From Brevundimonas sp. (lineage in GTDB: Bacteria; Pseudomonadota; Alphaproteobacteria; Caulobacterales; Caulobacteraceae), in assembly GCF_030682035.1 (NCBI RefSeq), contig NZ_JAUXQZ010000031.1, forward strand, positions 84,991-148,990: a stretch of DNA of 64,000 nucleotides. The letters run 5' to 3'. Of this stretch, positions 17,076 to 24,705 are shown one piece after another. The position numbers were made by a program, and so were the translations under genes. The notes under the pieces were generated by a model. That model was given only the letters and a program-made list of their open reading frames with translations. It was not told the DNA's origin and did not search any database. Every line of letters begins with the position of its first letter. Within the stretch, counting starts at the first letter, position 1.

Positions 17076-18242
17076 ATGACCAACCTTAAGAACAGCCAGG
17101 GTTTCTCGACCCGCGCCATCCACGCGGGCCAGCGTCCCGACCCGACCACGGGCGCGGTGATGACCCCGATCTACGCCACCTCGACCTATGCCCAGGAAAG
17201 CCCGGGCGTGAACAAGGGCTATGAGTATGCGCGCGGCAAGAACCCGACGCGCGAGGCGTTCGAGGCCTGTCTGGCCGATCTGGAGGGCGGCACCCACGGC
17301 TTCGGCTTCGCCAGCGGCATGGCGGCGACCTCGACGGCGCTGGAGCTGCTGGACGCCGGGTCGCACATCGTCACCGGCGACGACCTGTATGGCGGCTCGT
17401 GGCGCCTGTTCGAGCGGGTGCGGCGGCGCTCGATGGGGCTGGATTTCGCCTATGTCGACCTCAGCGATCTGGCAAAGGTCGAAGCCGCCATAACGCCGAA
17501 GACGAAGCTGATCTGGGCCGAGACCCCGACCAATCCGCTGATGAAGCTGGCCGACATCGCGGGCCTGTCGAAGATTGCGAAAGCTCACGGCCTGCTGCTG
17601 ATTGTCGACAACACTTTCGCCACGCCGTGGAGCCAGCAGCCGCTGAAGGTGGGCGCCGACGTGGTCATGCATTCGGCGACCAAATATCTGAACGGCCACT
17701 CCGACATCATCGGCGGCGCGCTGGTGACTGCGGACCCCGAGCTGGCGAAGGAGATCAAATTCCTCCAGAATTCCGTCGGCGGCGTCATGGGGCCGTTCGA
17801 CGCCTTCCTGGCCAACCGCGGCTTGAAGACCCTGGGCCTGCGCATGAAGGCGCACAATGAGAACGCCCTGACGGTGGCGCGCTGGCTGGAGGAGCGGAAG
17901 GGGATCGCCAAGGTGATCTATCCGGGACTGGTCAGCCACCCGCAGCACGATCTGGCGTCACGTCAGATGAACGGCCGGTACGGCGGCATGGTCACGGTCC
18001 TGATCGACGACGATCTGGAGCGGACGAAACGGATTCTGGAGCGGGTTCAGGTCTTCACCCTGGCGGAATCGCTGGGCGGGGTCGAAAGTCTGGTCAACCA
18101 CCCGGCCATCATGACCCACGCCTCGGTGCCGAAAGAGGTGCGCGAAGCGGGCGGGGTGACGGAGAACCTGATCCGGCTGTCGGTGGGGGTCGAGGACGTC
18201 GAGGACCTGATCGCGGATCTGGATCAGGCGCTCGGAGGATAG
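17076..18242 (+). CDS. Cystathionine gamma-synthase / gamma-lyase family
   Basis: A PLP-dependent protein of 388 residues of the Cys/Met metabolism family. The PLP lysine is Lys203 in HSATKYLNGH, with the upstream GFGFASGMAATS and IVDNTFATP strands. Whether it is synthase (metB) or lyase (mccB/CTH) cannot be fixed from sequence alone. The operon with cystathionine beta-synthase suggests a gamma-lyase that turns cystathionine into cysteine, 2-oxobutyrate and ammonia. It ends 7 bases before the next gene, an unrelated AT-richer ORF. Coding style is like that of its neighbour upstream. Confidence 0.92.
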   Translation: MTNLKNSQGFSTRAIHAGQRPDPTTGAVMTPIYATSTYAQESPGVNKGYEYARGKNPTREAFEACLADLEGGTHGFGFASGMAATSTALELLDAGSHIVTGDDLYGGSWRLFERVRRRSMGLDFAYVDLSDLAKVEAAITPKTKLIWAETPTNPLMKLADIAGLSKIAKAHGLLLIVDNTFATPWSQQPLKVGADVVMHSATKYLNGHSDIIGGALVTADPELAKEIKFLQNSVGGVMGPFDAFLANRGLKTLGLRMKAHNENALTVARWLEERKGIAKVIYPGLVSHPQHDLASRQMNGRYGGMVTVLIDDDLERTKRILERVQVFTLAESLGGVESLVNHPAIMTHASVPKEVREAGGVTENLIRLSVGVEDVEDLIADLDQALGG

Positions 18243-18249
18243 GCACTGA

Positions 18250-18774
18250 GTGACCGAGTACCTATTCTATCACGCGGACAGAGCTTGCAGCCTCGTCGAA
18301 GACCAAGTCATCGAACCAGATAACTTGGGCCGGTCGCGTTTCGGGCGCATCTATTCCACGGCGTTCGACGCACCGGCTGAGCAATGGACCAGCGCTGATC
18401 ACAGAGAAAATGCGATCGAAGCCGTGCGCCAGGAGAGCCGTTTCAAGTCTCGTCCTTCCCGTCTCAACGTGCTGTTCGCGGCGCTATCTCAGGAAGAAGC
18501 CGTTTGGCATGGGTTGAACACCAAAGGTGGAGTGGTCGGGCCCATAAATATCATCGAAATCAAGGCGACCGAGTTCGTTACGCTGGATCGAAACTGGCTC
18601 GACTACGCAACGTCCGACCGAACCTACGAGTATCATTGCAGCTATTGGTGGGGCGAGATTTCTAACCACCGCCCCCTACACGGAAAACGGCAGAGTCCAA
18701 GGTTGGAAGTCTTAGTCTCACTTCCAGCACGGACTGGTCGGATCGTTCAGAAGATCGACCCAACGGCTGACTAG
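18250..18774 (+). CDS. Orphan protein resembling DUF2441, atypically AT-rich
   Basis: A GTG-started protein of 174 residues. Codon usage is clearly less GC-rich than the flanking genes, a sign of recent acquisition. The N-terminus YLFYHADRACSLVEDQVIEP and the segment FKSRPSRLNVLF, followed by EEAVWHGL and IEIKATEFVTLD, resemble DUF2441-type proteins, which are thought to have an ADP-ribosyltransferase-like (RES/DarT-like) layout; I only infer this from the pattern. It has no signal peptide or membrane helix. Its TAG stop shares CTAG with the stop of the minus-strand gene after it. The function is unknown; toxin-like or phage-derived activity is possible but not shown. Confidence 0.72.
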   Translation: MTEYLFYHADRACSLVEDQVIEPDNLGRSRFGRIYSTAFDAPAEQWTSADHRENAIEAVRQESRFKSRPSRLNVLFAALSQEEAVWHGLNTKGGVVGPINIIEIKATEFVTLDRNWLDYATSDRTYEYHCSYWWGEISNHRPLHGKRQSPRLEVLVSLPARTGRIVQKIDPTAD

Positions 18775-19043
18775 GCGGCTTTCGAATCCGGCAGGGCGGT
18801 CTGGTGGCCGGTGGCGGGGACGACCTTCTTCTTGGCCGGGGCGCGGGGTTTCTTGACGGCGGTGGTGGTCTTGTCCGCGGCGCGGCGGGCGACTTCCGCG
18901 TCGATCAGGGGCACCAGTTCGGCGGCGGTGGCCATCTTGGTCGGAGAGCCGCTTTCGGAAAGGCGGACCGCATTGAGGCGCAGCGCCTTCAGGTCGGGGT
19001 CGCTCATGGTCGGGAGCTTTTCGGCCAGCGGGGTCATCGGCAT
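18771..19043 (-). CDS. Small Lys/Ala-rich protein of unknown function
   Basis: An acidic-then-basic protein of 90 residues. The N-terminal half (MTPLAEKLPTMSDPDLKALR) has two predicted helices with an NAVRLSESGSP turn; the C-terminal half is a lysine/proline/alanine tail (KKPRAPAKKKVVP), which suggests nucleic-acid binding. An in-frame ATG at 19037 is an equally plausible start, two codons later. It is the last gene after the first cold-shock gene on the same strand, with a terminator between them. I do not recognise the family; short SAP-like or histone-like proteins of this type are common in Caulobacterales. Confidence 0.62.
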   Translation of the reverse strand: MPMTPLAEKLPTMSDPDLKALRLNAVRLSESGSPTKMATAAELVPLIDAEVARRAADKTTTAVKKPRAPAKKKVVPATGHQTALPDSKAA

Positions 19044-19055
19044 CTCCTGGAGTTG

Positions 19056-19093
19056 AAAAACAGTCGGGCCGGCGCCTGTTCGGCGGCCGGCCC
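19056..19093 (-). terminator. Rho-independent terminator after first cold-shock gene
   Basis: Read on the minus strand, a GGGCCGGC arm (19093-19086) and its complement GCCGGCCC (19073-19066) form an 8-base perfect stem, followed by GACTG and five T. It ends transcription from the cold-shock gene before the next gene. Confidence 0.75.
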
Positions 19094-19138
19094 TTCCGTC
19101 AGCTGGGGATTAACCCCGGCAGGGTCGCTTGTCGGAAA

Positions 19139-19351
19139 CTATTCGGCGGCCTTGAGGCGACCGGCCGATTCCTTGCCCGAACGCGAGTCGCGTTCGACTT
19201 CGTAGGAAATCTTCTGATTTTCGTTGAGCGTGCCCAGGTCGGACGTTTCAACGGCCGAGGCGTGGACGAAAACGTCCTTGCCGCCGTCGTCAGGGGCGAT
19301 GAAGCCATAGCCCTTGGTGGAGTTATACCATTTTACAGTGCCGGTAGCCAT
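19139..19351 (-). CDS. Cold-shock protein (CspA family), copy 1
   Basis: A single OB-fold protein of 70 residues that binds single-stranded RNA and DNA. The two RNA-binding motifs are GYGFIAP (RNP1-like) and DVFVHAS (RNP2-like), preceded by the usual [14 protein letters not shown] start. The longer open frame upstream to 19507 is not coding: the ATG at 19351 matches the family start. It is followed by its own terminator, and about 250 bases downstream of copy 2 (same orientation), with a similar upstream leader. The two proteins differ at roughly a quarter of positions and copy 2 has [12 protein letters not shown], so they could have different expression or RNA preference. Confidence 0.95.
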   Translation of the reverse strand: MATGTVKWYNSTKGYGFIAPDDGGKDVFVHASAVETSDLGTLNENQKISYEVERDSRSGKESAGRLKAAE

Positions 19352-19475
19352 TTTGAGACCTCCGTTAGGCGTTGACCGCCGGAAGAGGTTCCGGATCGGC
19401 CTGTCGGGTCTGAATGGATCGGCTTTGGACCTCGGTGCGCGATGCAAAGGGGCAGCAGCGTTTCGCAGTGAGATC
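19352..19475 (-). promoter_or_regulatory. Leader/promoter region of cold-shock copy 1, related to that of copy 2
   Basis: Read against the region upstream of copy 2, several blocks recur in the same order: GACCTCCG near the start codon, CTGTCGGGTCTGAA, GACCTC with GTGCG, and GCGTTTCGCA. Spacing is kept within a few bases. This could be a shared cis-acting RNA leader or the remains of gene duplication. Cold-shock mRNAs in many bacteria carry structured leaders that control translation with temperature. Confidence 0.5.
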
Positions 19476-19534
19476 GACGAAGCCCCAAATGGGCGCTTTG
19501 CCGCCAAATAGCAAGCTCGGTGTTTCCCGACAGC

Positions 19535-19567
19535 AAAACGGCGGCGAAGGCTCTCGCCCCCGCCGCC
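19535..19567 (-). terminator. Rho-independent terminator after second cold-shock gene
   Basis: On the minus strand GGCGGCG (19567-19561) pairs with CGCCGCC (19546-19540), followed by GTTTTG. It separates the two cold-shock transcription units, so copy 1 must use a promoter below this point. Confidence 0.65.
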
Positions 19568-19600
19568 GTCGAAATCATGCGCCGGTGAGGGCGCGTGAAC

Positions 19601-19813
19601 TCAGCCTTCGGTCTTCAGCTGACCAGCGGATTCCTTGCCCGAACGCTTGTCGCGCTCGATTTCGTAGGAAACCTTCTGGTTTTCATCCAGGCCGCGCAGG
19701 CCCGCCTGTTCGACGGCCGAGATGTGGACGAAAACGTCCTTGCCGCCGTCGTCAGGCTGGATGAAGCCGTAGCCCTTGGTTGAGTTGAACCATTTTACAG
19801 TGCCGGTAGCCAT
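19601..19813 (-). CDS. Cold-shock protein (CspA family), copy 2
   Basis: A 70-residue OB-fold cold-shock protein with [10 protein letters not shown] and [10 protein letters not shown]. It starts with the family-typical [10 protein letters not shown]. It differs from copy 1 mainly after residue 40 ([11 protein letters not shown] versus TSDLGTLNENQ). Both copies end in a similar KESAG(Q/R)LK tail. This is a tandem duplication with separate terminators and similar leaders. The protein should act as an RNA chaperone during cold shock or as a constitutive member of the family; expression pattern is not readable. Confidence 0.95.
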   Translation of the reverse strand: MATGTVKWFNSTKGYGFIQPDDGGKDVFVHISAVEQAGLRGLDENQKVSYEIERDKRSGKESAGQLKTEG

Positions 19814-19940
19814 TTTCAGGACCTCCGCTAGCAGTTGGCCACAAGGAAAAGCCCCTGCGGTCTGTCGGGTCTGAAAGGAGCGGCTAGACCTCAGTGCGAA
19901 AGCAGAGGGTGGCGTTTCGCAGAGAGCTCGACAAAACGCT
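19814..19940 (-). promoter_or_regulatory. Leader/promoter region of cold-shock copy 2, related to that of copy 1
   Basis: Contains the same ordered blocks as the copy 1 leader (GACCTCCG, CTGTCGGGTCTGAA, GACCTC, GCGTTTCGCA, then CTCGAC). The part nearest the gene varies more than the distal block, which is not expected if only the ribosome-binding site were kept. Confidence 0.5.
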
Positions 19941-19985
19941 TTTGGACCGGCGGCGCGCCAAAATCAAGGCGGGCGTCCAGCCTGG

Positions 19986-20198
19986 CTATTCGGCCGCTTC
20001 GCCCTCTGGAGCGGCGACATAGTGTTCCTGGCAAAGCTTGCGCAGGGCGGCCGTAAGGGTCGGGCCGTACAGGGAGTCCTGGATGCGCTCGAAGCCCTCT
20101 GACTGAAGGGCCTGTTTGATCTCGCCGACGGTGCGACAGCCGCCGCCGCGCGCCAGTTCATAGGCGCGTTCAAGGGTCGTGGGACGATGGTTGCTCAT
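19986..20198 (-). CDS. Small conserved-looking protein of unknown function
   Basis: A protein of 70 residues, MSNHRPTTLERAYELARGGG and onward, with an apparent small helical fold: SEGFERIQDSLYGPTLTAAL suggests a winged or helix-turn-helix-like unit that ends with a Glu/Ala tail. It has the length and pattern of short alphaproteobacterial proteins found near cold-shock genes. No metal or catalytic motif is visible. It lies upstream of copy 2 of the cold-shock genes on the same strand, at a distance of about 170 bases, and probably has its own promoter. Confidence 0.6.
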   Translation of the reverse strand: MSNHRPTTLERAYELARGGGCRTVGEIKQALQSEGFERIQDSLYGPTLTAALRKLCQEHYVAAPEGEAAE

Positions 20199-20248
20199 CT
20201 TCCCTAAATAGGGCGCTCAGCGGGAAAAGCGAGAAAAGGATCGCGGCG

Positions 20249-20956
20249 TCAGAAGGCGACGCTTATCCCCGCCACGAGGGCGTCCGCATATTGCTCGCCC
20301 GGCACATCGGCGTCGGTGGCGTAGTAGCGCAGGTCGGCGTCGATGTGGTCGGTGACGGCGTAGGTGACCCCCGCGTTCCAGGCCGTGTAGTCGAGGCTGT
20401 TGTCCTGCTCGCGACGACCGATCGCGGCCGTGCCTTCCAGCTTGTCGGTGAAGTCCCAGCCGAGGCGTGCCTCGACCCAGGTCCAGGCCTCGGTTCCGCC
20501 CATGCCGTCAGGCGAATACTGGAAGCGGACGCGTCCGCTGGCCGGACCGATCGAGCGTTTGACGTCGGCGGTCAGTTCCCAGGCGTTGTCATCATAGCCG
20601 GAGGCGGCGTCGATCTGGGACTTGTAGGTGGCGTTGAGGTCGAGGTCGAAGCCGGCGATCTCAGGCCGGACACCCGCGCCGATCTCCACTTCCAGATCAG
20701 AGCCGCTGGAGCTCTGGATGGTCTGGAATCCGGAGCCGGCGTAAATCAGGCCCGAGGCGTTCTCCCATTCGGCCTCGCCCCAGACGAAGGCTTCGCCGTC
20801 GGTCTTGGAGGCGCCCTTGGAGCGGTTGTCCGTGGCCGCGCCGACGGCGAAGGACCAGCTGCCGGAAGGGGAGGGCGCCTCCTGGGCGGCGGCGCCGCCG
20901 CCGGCCGTGGCCAGCAAGGCGGTCGCCGCGGCGGCGGTCGTCAGGGTGCGGAGCAT
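20249..20956 (-). CDS. TorF-family putative porin (outer-membrane beta-barrel)
   Basis: A protein of 235 residues with a signal peptide (cut probably after GGGAAAQ) and short alternating strands with aromatic ends: WSFAVGAATDNRSKGASKTDG, WSYG-like turns, and the C-terminal phenylalanine of VAGISVAF, which is the outer-membrane beta-barrel sorting signal. The starting DNRSKG pattern is typical of the TorF/TIGR02001 family of putative porins. It stands alone on the minus strand. The second such gene at 55922-56611 shares the pattern, so two members are present in the window. Substrate is unknown. Confidence 0.82.
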   Translation of the reverse strand: MLRTLTTAAAATALLATAGGGAAAQEAPSPSGSWSFAVGAATDNRSKGASKTDGEAFVWGEAEWENASGLIYAGSGFQTIQSSSGSDLEVEIGAGVRPEIAGFDLDLNATYKSQIDAASGYDDNAWELTADVKRSIGPASGRVRFQYSPDGMGGTEAWTWVEARLGWDFTDKLEGTAAIGRREQDNSLDYTAWNAGVTYAVTDHIDADLRYYATDADVPGEQYADALVAGISVAF

Positions 20957-20986
20957 GTGAGTCGCCTTGTTTGAACGAGGCGGGGT

Positions 20987-21913
20987 CTAGAGCCGGTTCT
21001 TGTCGAATTTATCACAGGCTTGCGAATGTTCCTCGCGCAGCCGGGCGACCAGCGCCGCCACCGGCAGCACGTCGCGCACCCCCGCGGATCCCTGACCGGC
21101 GGACCAGACGGTCTTCCAGGCCTTGGCTTCGTCGGCCATGTCGAGCTTGTGCTCGGGCAGGGACTTCGGATCGATGCCGTTGGCGACCAGCGACGGCGTC
21201 AGGAAATTGGCCGGAATGCCTGAGACAGCGGGGGTGTAGGTGATGTCCGAGGCGCCGGCCTCGACGATCATCTGCTTGTACTCGGACTGGGCCATCGACT
21301 CGGTCGTCGAGATGAAACGGGTGCCCATATAGGCGAAGTCGGCGCCCATCATGGTCGCCGCCGCCACGTCCCCGCCGGTGGACAGGCAGCCCGACAGGAT
21401 GATGGTCCCGTCGTAGAAGGAGCGCACCTCCTCGACCAGGGCGAAGGGGTTGACCACGCCGGCGTGGCCGCCCGCGCCGTTGGCCACCAGAATCAGGCCG
21501 TCGACGCCCGCCTGGGCCGCCTTCCTCGCATGACGGACATTGGCGATGTCGTGGAACACCACGCCGCCGTAGCCGTGAACGGCGTCCACCACGTCCCGTA
21601 CCGCGCCCAGCGAGGTGATGATCAGCGGCACCTTCTCCTCGACCGAAACCATCATGTCGGACATCAGCCGCGGATTGGTCGGATGGACGATGTGGTTGAC
21701 GCCATACGCCGCGGCGTCGGGGTTCAGCCGCGCCTTGATCTCGTGCAGCCACTCCCGATAGCCCTCGGTCGAGCGCTGATTCAGCGACGGGAAGGTCCCG
21801 ATCACCCCGGCGTTGCAGGCCTCGACCACCAGACCCGGCCCCGAGACCAGGAACATGGGCGCGGCGATGACCGGCAGCTTCAGTCCCTTTTGCAGCGATG
21901 CCGGAATGGCCAT
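20987..21913 (-). CDS. Nitronate monooxygenase / 2-nitropropane dioxygenase family
   Basis: An FMN-dependent TIM-barrel protein of 308 residues. Marks include the start LPVIAAPMFLVSGPGL, the flavin-binding NGAGGHAG loop and the GADFAYMGTRFISTTES strand near the phosphate site. The family oxidises alkyl nitronates, and related members reduce enoyl substrates with NADPH; the catalytic histidine is in GGHAG. It is transcribed away from queF, with an unusual G-rich/C-rich gap between them. Its start ATG follows a good GGGGAG ribosome-binding site. Confidence 0.9.
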   Translation of the reverse strand: MAIPASLQKGLKLPVIAAPMFLVSGPGLVVEACNAGVIGTFPSLNQRSTEGYREWLHEIKARLNPDAAAYGVNHIVHPTNPRLMSDMMVSVEEKVPLIITSLGAVRDVVDAVHGYGGVVFHDIANVRHARKAAQAGVDGLILVANGAGGHAGVVNPFALVEEVRSFYDGTIILSGCLSTGGDVAAATMMGADFAYMGTRFISTTESMAQSEYKQMIVEAGASDITYTPAVSGIPANFLTPSLVANGIDPKSLPEHKLDMADEAKAWKTVWSAGQGSAGVRDVLPVAALVARLREEHSQACDKFDKNRL

Positions 21914-21980
21914 GGCGGTGCTCCCCGTTGTCTTTGACTACGGATAGCGGGGTGACTGCGGGGAAAGCAAGTTGGGGCGA

Positions 21981-22005
21981 GGGGTGTTGGGAGTGGGATG
22001 TGGGG
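21981..22005 (+). other. G-quadruplex motif on plus strand
   Basis: Four runs of three or four G with loops TGTT, AGT and ATGT fit the G3+N1-7 rule. The motif lies about 70 bases upstream of the nitronate monooxygenase start, in the divergent gap with queF. Confidence 0.55.
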
Positions 22006-22073
22006 TGTGGAAAAGAGAAGAAGGAAGGGGGACGGGTGGGGGCTTGGCGTCCGTCGCCAGAGACAACTGTGAA

Positions 22074-22105
22074 CCCCACCCCCCACCCCCCACCCCCCAC
22101 ACCCC
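22074..22105 (-). other. Strong G-quadruplex motif on minus strand (C-run tract on plus)
   Basis: The plus strand shows runs of 4, 6, 6, 6 and 4 C separated by a single A (or ACA). The minus strand therefore has four to five G runs with one-base T loops, the most stable class of quadruplex. It sits 40 bases upstream of the queF start. It could also be a slippage-prone tract. Confidence 0.6.
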
Positions 22106-22109
22106 GAGG

Positions 22110-22148
22110 ATGACGCCGACAGGCGAACCAGCTACAGCGCCTGCATGA
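22110..22148 (+). other. Possible 12-codon leader ORF overlapping queF start
   Basis: An ATG at 22110 opens a frame of 12 codons rich in Pro, Thr and Ala that ends in TGA overlapping the queF ATG as ATGA. A GAGG lies just before it but too close to be a good ribosome-binding site. Within it CAGGCG and CGCCTG form a six-base stem that would cover the queF ribosome entry. It may be translational coupling or chance. Confidence 0.25.
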
Positions 22149-22606
22149 CCACCGACACCTCAGGCCTGCACCAGCTCGGCCAGCACACCGTCCAGCCCAC
22201 ATCGCCGGAAACGGCCGAGCTGGAGCGGGTGCCCAACCCCCATCCGGGGATGCTGTATCTGACCCGGTTCACGGCGCCGGAGTTCACCAGCCTGTGCCCG
22301 GTGACGGGCCAGCCGGACTTCGCCCATATCGTCATCGACTATGCGCCGGGCGACTGGCTGGTCGAGTCCAAAAGCCTGAAGCTGTACCTGACCGCCTTCC
22401 GCAACCACGGCGCCTTCCACGAGGACTGCACCGTCGCCATCGGCAGGAAGATCGCCGACCTGCTGCAGCCGAAATGGCTGAGGATCGGGGGGTACTGGTA
22501 CCCGCGCGGCGGCATCCCGATCGACGTCTTCTGGCAGACTGGCGCGCCGCCGGAGGGGCTGTGGCTGCCGGATCAGGGCGTGCCGGCGTACCGCGGGCGG
22601 GGTTAG
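22145..22606 (+). CDS. queF: NADPH-dependent 7-cyano-7-deazaguanine reductase
   Basis: A 153-residue tunnelling-fold enzyme that reduces preQ0 to preQ1 in queuosine synthesis. The catalytic Cys51 and Asp58 are in [14 protein letters not shown], and the QueF motif ESKSLKLYL (74-82) for substrate and NADPH binding follows. Length fits the type I unimodular enzyme. It stands alone between a G-rich gap and a convergent esterase gene. The ATG at 22145 has no clear Shine-Dalgarno sequence close to it, only the hairpin and leader ORF noted for this gap. No other queuosine gene lies in the window. Confidence 0.95.
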   Translation: MTTDTSGLHQLGQHTVQPTSPETAELERVPNPHPGMLYLTRFTAPEFTSLCPVTGQPDFAHIVIDYAPGDWLVESKSLKLYLTAFRNHGAFHEDCTVAIGRKIADLLQPKWLRIGGYWYPRGGIPIDVFWQTGAPPEGLWLPDQGVPAYRGRG

Positions 22607-22670
22607 GGGGCCGCATCCGAGACTTTCGGAAAGCCTGCTTCCGGCGGGTAGGTCCCGCCGCCGTGCGCCG

Positions 22671-23657
22671 TCAGAGATGGGTCCTGAAGAAACGGATCAT
22701 CTCGCGGTTCAGGGCTTCGTGAAATGCGGCGCGGTCGAAGTCGGGGGTCGGGGCGCAGATCATCGGGGCGTTGGCGGCCAGTTCGGGTGAGCAGGGCGGC
22801 AGGAAGTCGAAATGGCCGGCACCCTCGACACGAATATACTCTGGCTGACGCGGCAGGGCGTCGCGCACCGGCTCGGCGTAGAAGGGCGAGGGCAGGATCT
22901 GGTCGCTCCCCGCCTGCCACAGCTGAACCGGCTGGGTTACATCGGCCAGGCCCTCACGCGTGAAGGTGAAGCCCAGCGCCGGGGCGGCGACGACAAGGGC
23001 CTTGAGGCGGGTGTCGTGCGGCAGGCGTGGCACGCTCCGGCCACCGGTCATCGTCTCTGGATGCCGGCCCACGAGGCGGCAATCATAGAAGGCCGGATTG
23101 GCTCGGCAGTGATCGACCAGTCGCGTCAGATCGGGATCGCCGCCCGCCGCCGCCAGCACGGTGAACCCGCCGGCGGAGTATCCAAATGCCCCGATCCGCC
23201 CAGCGTCGATCCCGGCCCGTCCTTCCCATTGGCCCAGCATGTGGTCGATCAGGACCGACAGCTGGCGGGTGCGGTCGACGACATCGGTGGCGCGGCTCTG
23301 GTCGCGCCAGTTGTCGCCGGTGTGGGTCAGCGTCGCGACAATGAATCCGGCCTTGGCTAGGGCCTGGGCCGTGTCGCTGTGACTGCGAAAATCGCCGCCG
23401 TTGCCATGGGAGATGACGATAAGCGGGCGCGGTGCCGTGGCGGCCTCGGCCGGATACCAGACGCCCGCCTCGATGGCGGGCTGATCGCCGTCAATCAAGG
23501 TCAGGCGAGAGAAGGCCACGCCGTCCCGGATCGACGGACCCACCTGCGCAGCCGGCTGCGGGGCGGTTTGGGGCGGGCTCGGGGCCGCAGTCGTGGCGGC
23601 TGTGGCGCAGGAGGCCAGCAGGACGGAAGCGGCGGCGATCAGGGAGGCTGTGGACAT
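22671..23657 (-). CDS. Alpha/beta-hydrolase lipoprotein (dienelactone-hydrolase/PAF-acetylhydrolase-like)
   Basis: A 328-residue secreted hydrolase with a lipobox LLASC (Cys17), so probably attached to a membrane. The nucleophile is Ser161 in GYSAGG, the oxyanion strand is ISHGNGGDF and a catalytic His is likely in GAGHFDFLPP near the C-terminus. The TGDNWRDQSRATDV segment is typical of the PAF-acetylhydrolase-like esterases of this kind. It faces queF tail to tail and starts away from the LytTR regulator gene. Substrate is unknown. Confidence 0.85.
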   Translation of the reverse strand: MSTASLIAAASVLLASCATAATTAAPSPPQTAPQPAAQVGPSIRDGVAFSRLTLIDGDQPAIEAGVWYPAEAATAPRPLIVISHGNGGDFRSHSDTAQALAKAGFIVATLTHTGDNWRDQSRATDVVDRTRQLSVLIDHMLGQWEGRAGIDAGRIGAFGYSAGGFTVLAAAGGDPDLTRLVDHCRANPAFYDCRLVGRHPETMTGGRSVPRLPHDTRLKALVVAAPALGFTFTREGLADVTQPVQLWQAGSDQILPSPFYAEPVRDALPRQPEYIRVEGAGHFDFLPPCSPELAANAPMICAPTPDFDRAAFHEALNREMIRFFRTHL

Positions 23658-23799
23658 TGAAAGGGCTTTCGGCGGCAGGTGATGGGGCTGTGTAAGGCCG
23701 CTCCAGGTCAGCGCGCCAGCGAAGATGGGCGAACGGGCGAACGGGTTCGTGGCCGGGCGAACGGCTGCAATCGCCCGCAGCGCTTGCTAGGGTGGCGCC

Positions 23800-24573
23800 A
23801 TGGGATCGACTCGGGCGAAGGACAGGCGATGGCGCCCGGCGGCGGTGGGTTTCGCCGTCTCGACCGCCATTGGGCTGACGCTTGGCGCGATCGGTCCGTT
23901 CGGCAGCTATCTGAACGGGTCCTTGCCGGTGCGCGCGGCCTATTGGGTGGTCTGTCTGTGGGGCGGATGGCTGGCCTTCGGCGTCAGCCTGCCGATCCTG
24001 AAGCGGTGGGCGAACGGCCGCGGTATTTCGGCCTGGCTGTGGACCCCGCCGGCCATCGCCGTCTTGACCCTCCTGCCAGCCGTGCTTAGCCGGGCGCTGG
24101 CGGTCAGGCTGTGGCCCGTGGTCGGTGAGGTCGGCTGGCTGGAATGGTATGGCCAAGGCCTAGTGATCAGCACCCTGGCGACCTTGGGCATGTTGTGGGC
24201 CGTGCGATCTCGCGAGGCCGTCCCCGCAAGACCCGACACATCTTCCGCCGACCCGCGTGATCGGCTGCCGCGACGCCTGGGTCGGACGGTGCTGTGTCTG
24301 CAGATGGAGGATCACTACGTCCGGGTGCACACGCCGCAGGGCTCCGCCCTGGTGCTGATGTCCCTGTCCCAGGCGATGGCGGGACTGAAGAACGTCGAGG
24401 GCGTGCAGACCCACCGCTCCTGGTGGGTGGCGCGTGCGTCCATCGCCGGCGTGGTCGAGGACGGGCGCAAGCTGCGACTGCGGCTGACCGACGGTCTGGA
24501 GGTTCCAGTCTCCCGGGCGCGGGTCGGGGCCTTGCGGGAAGAGGGCTGGCTGGCTGCGGCGTCCGCGAACTGA
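23800..24573 (+). CDS. Membrane-bound LytTR-family transcription regulator
   Basis: A protein of 257 residues: four hydrophobic segments in the first 150 residues (for example VGFAVSTAIGLTLGAIGPFG), then a LytTR DNA-binding domain with LCLQMEDHYVRVHTP, MSLSQAMAGL and THRSWWVARASI. It lacks a receiver domain, so it is a stand-alone membrane LytTR protein, which in proteobacteria often pairs with a small membrane partner. None lies beside it. It is transcribed divergently from the esterase gene (142-base gap), which could be a target. Confidence 0.87.
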   Translation: MGSTRAKDRRWRPAAVGFAVSTAIGLTLGAIGPFGSYLNGSLPVRAAYWVVCLWGGWLAFGVSLPILKRWANGRGISAWLWTPPAIAVLTLLPAVLSRALAVRLWPVVGEVGWLEWYGQGLVISTLATLGMLWAVRSREAVPARPDTSSADPRDRLPRRLGRTVLCLQMEDHYVRVHTPQGSALVLMSLSQAMAGLKNVEGVQTHRSWWVARASIAGVVEDGRKLRLRLTDGLEVPVSRARVGALREEGWLAAASAN

Positions 24574-24705
24574 TCCGTTCCGGCGGGGGAGGATGGCGGG
24601 ACCCGGGATCCCGGCGAACGGATACCCGGTCGTCGCCGCCCGTGCTCCGTGGAGCTGGATCAGATGTTCGGTGTGCTAGTCGCGCCGCGAGGCTAAACTG
24701 CTCGC

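Noticed and set aside
22030..22144. preQ1 riboswitch upstream of queF
   Set aside because: No preQ1-I type loop with an A-rich tail; the only stem is a short CAGGCG/CGCCTG hairpin.
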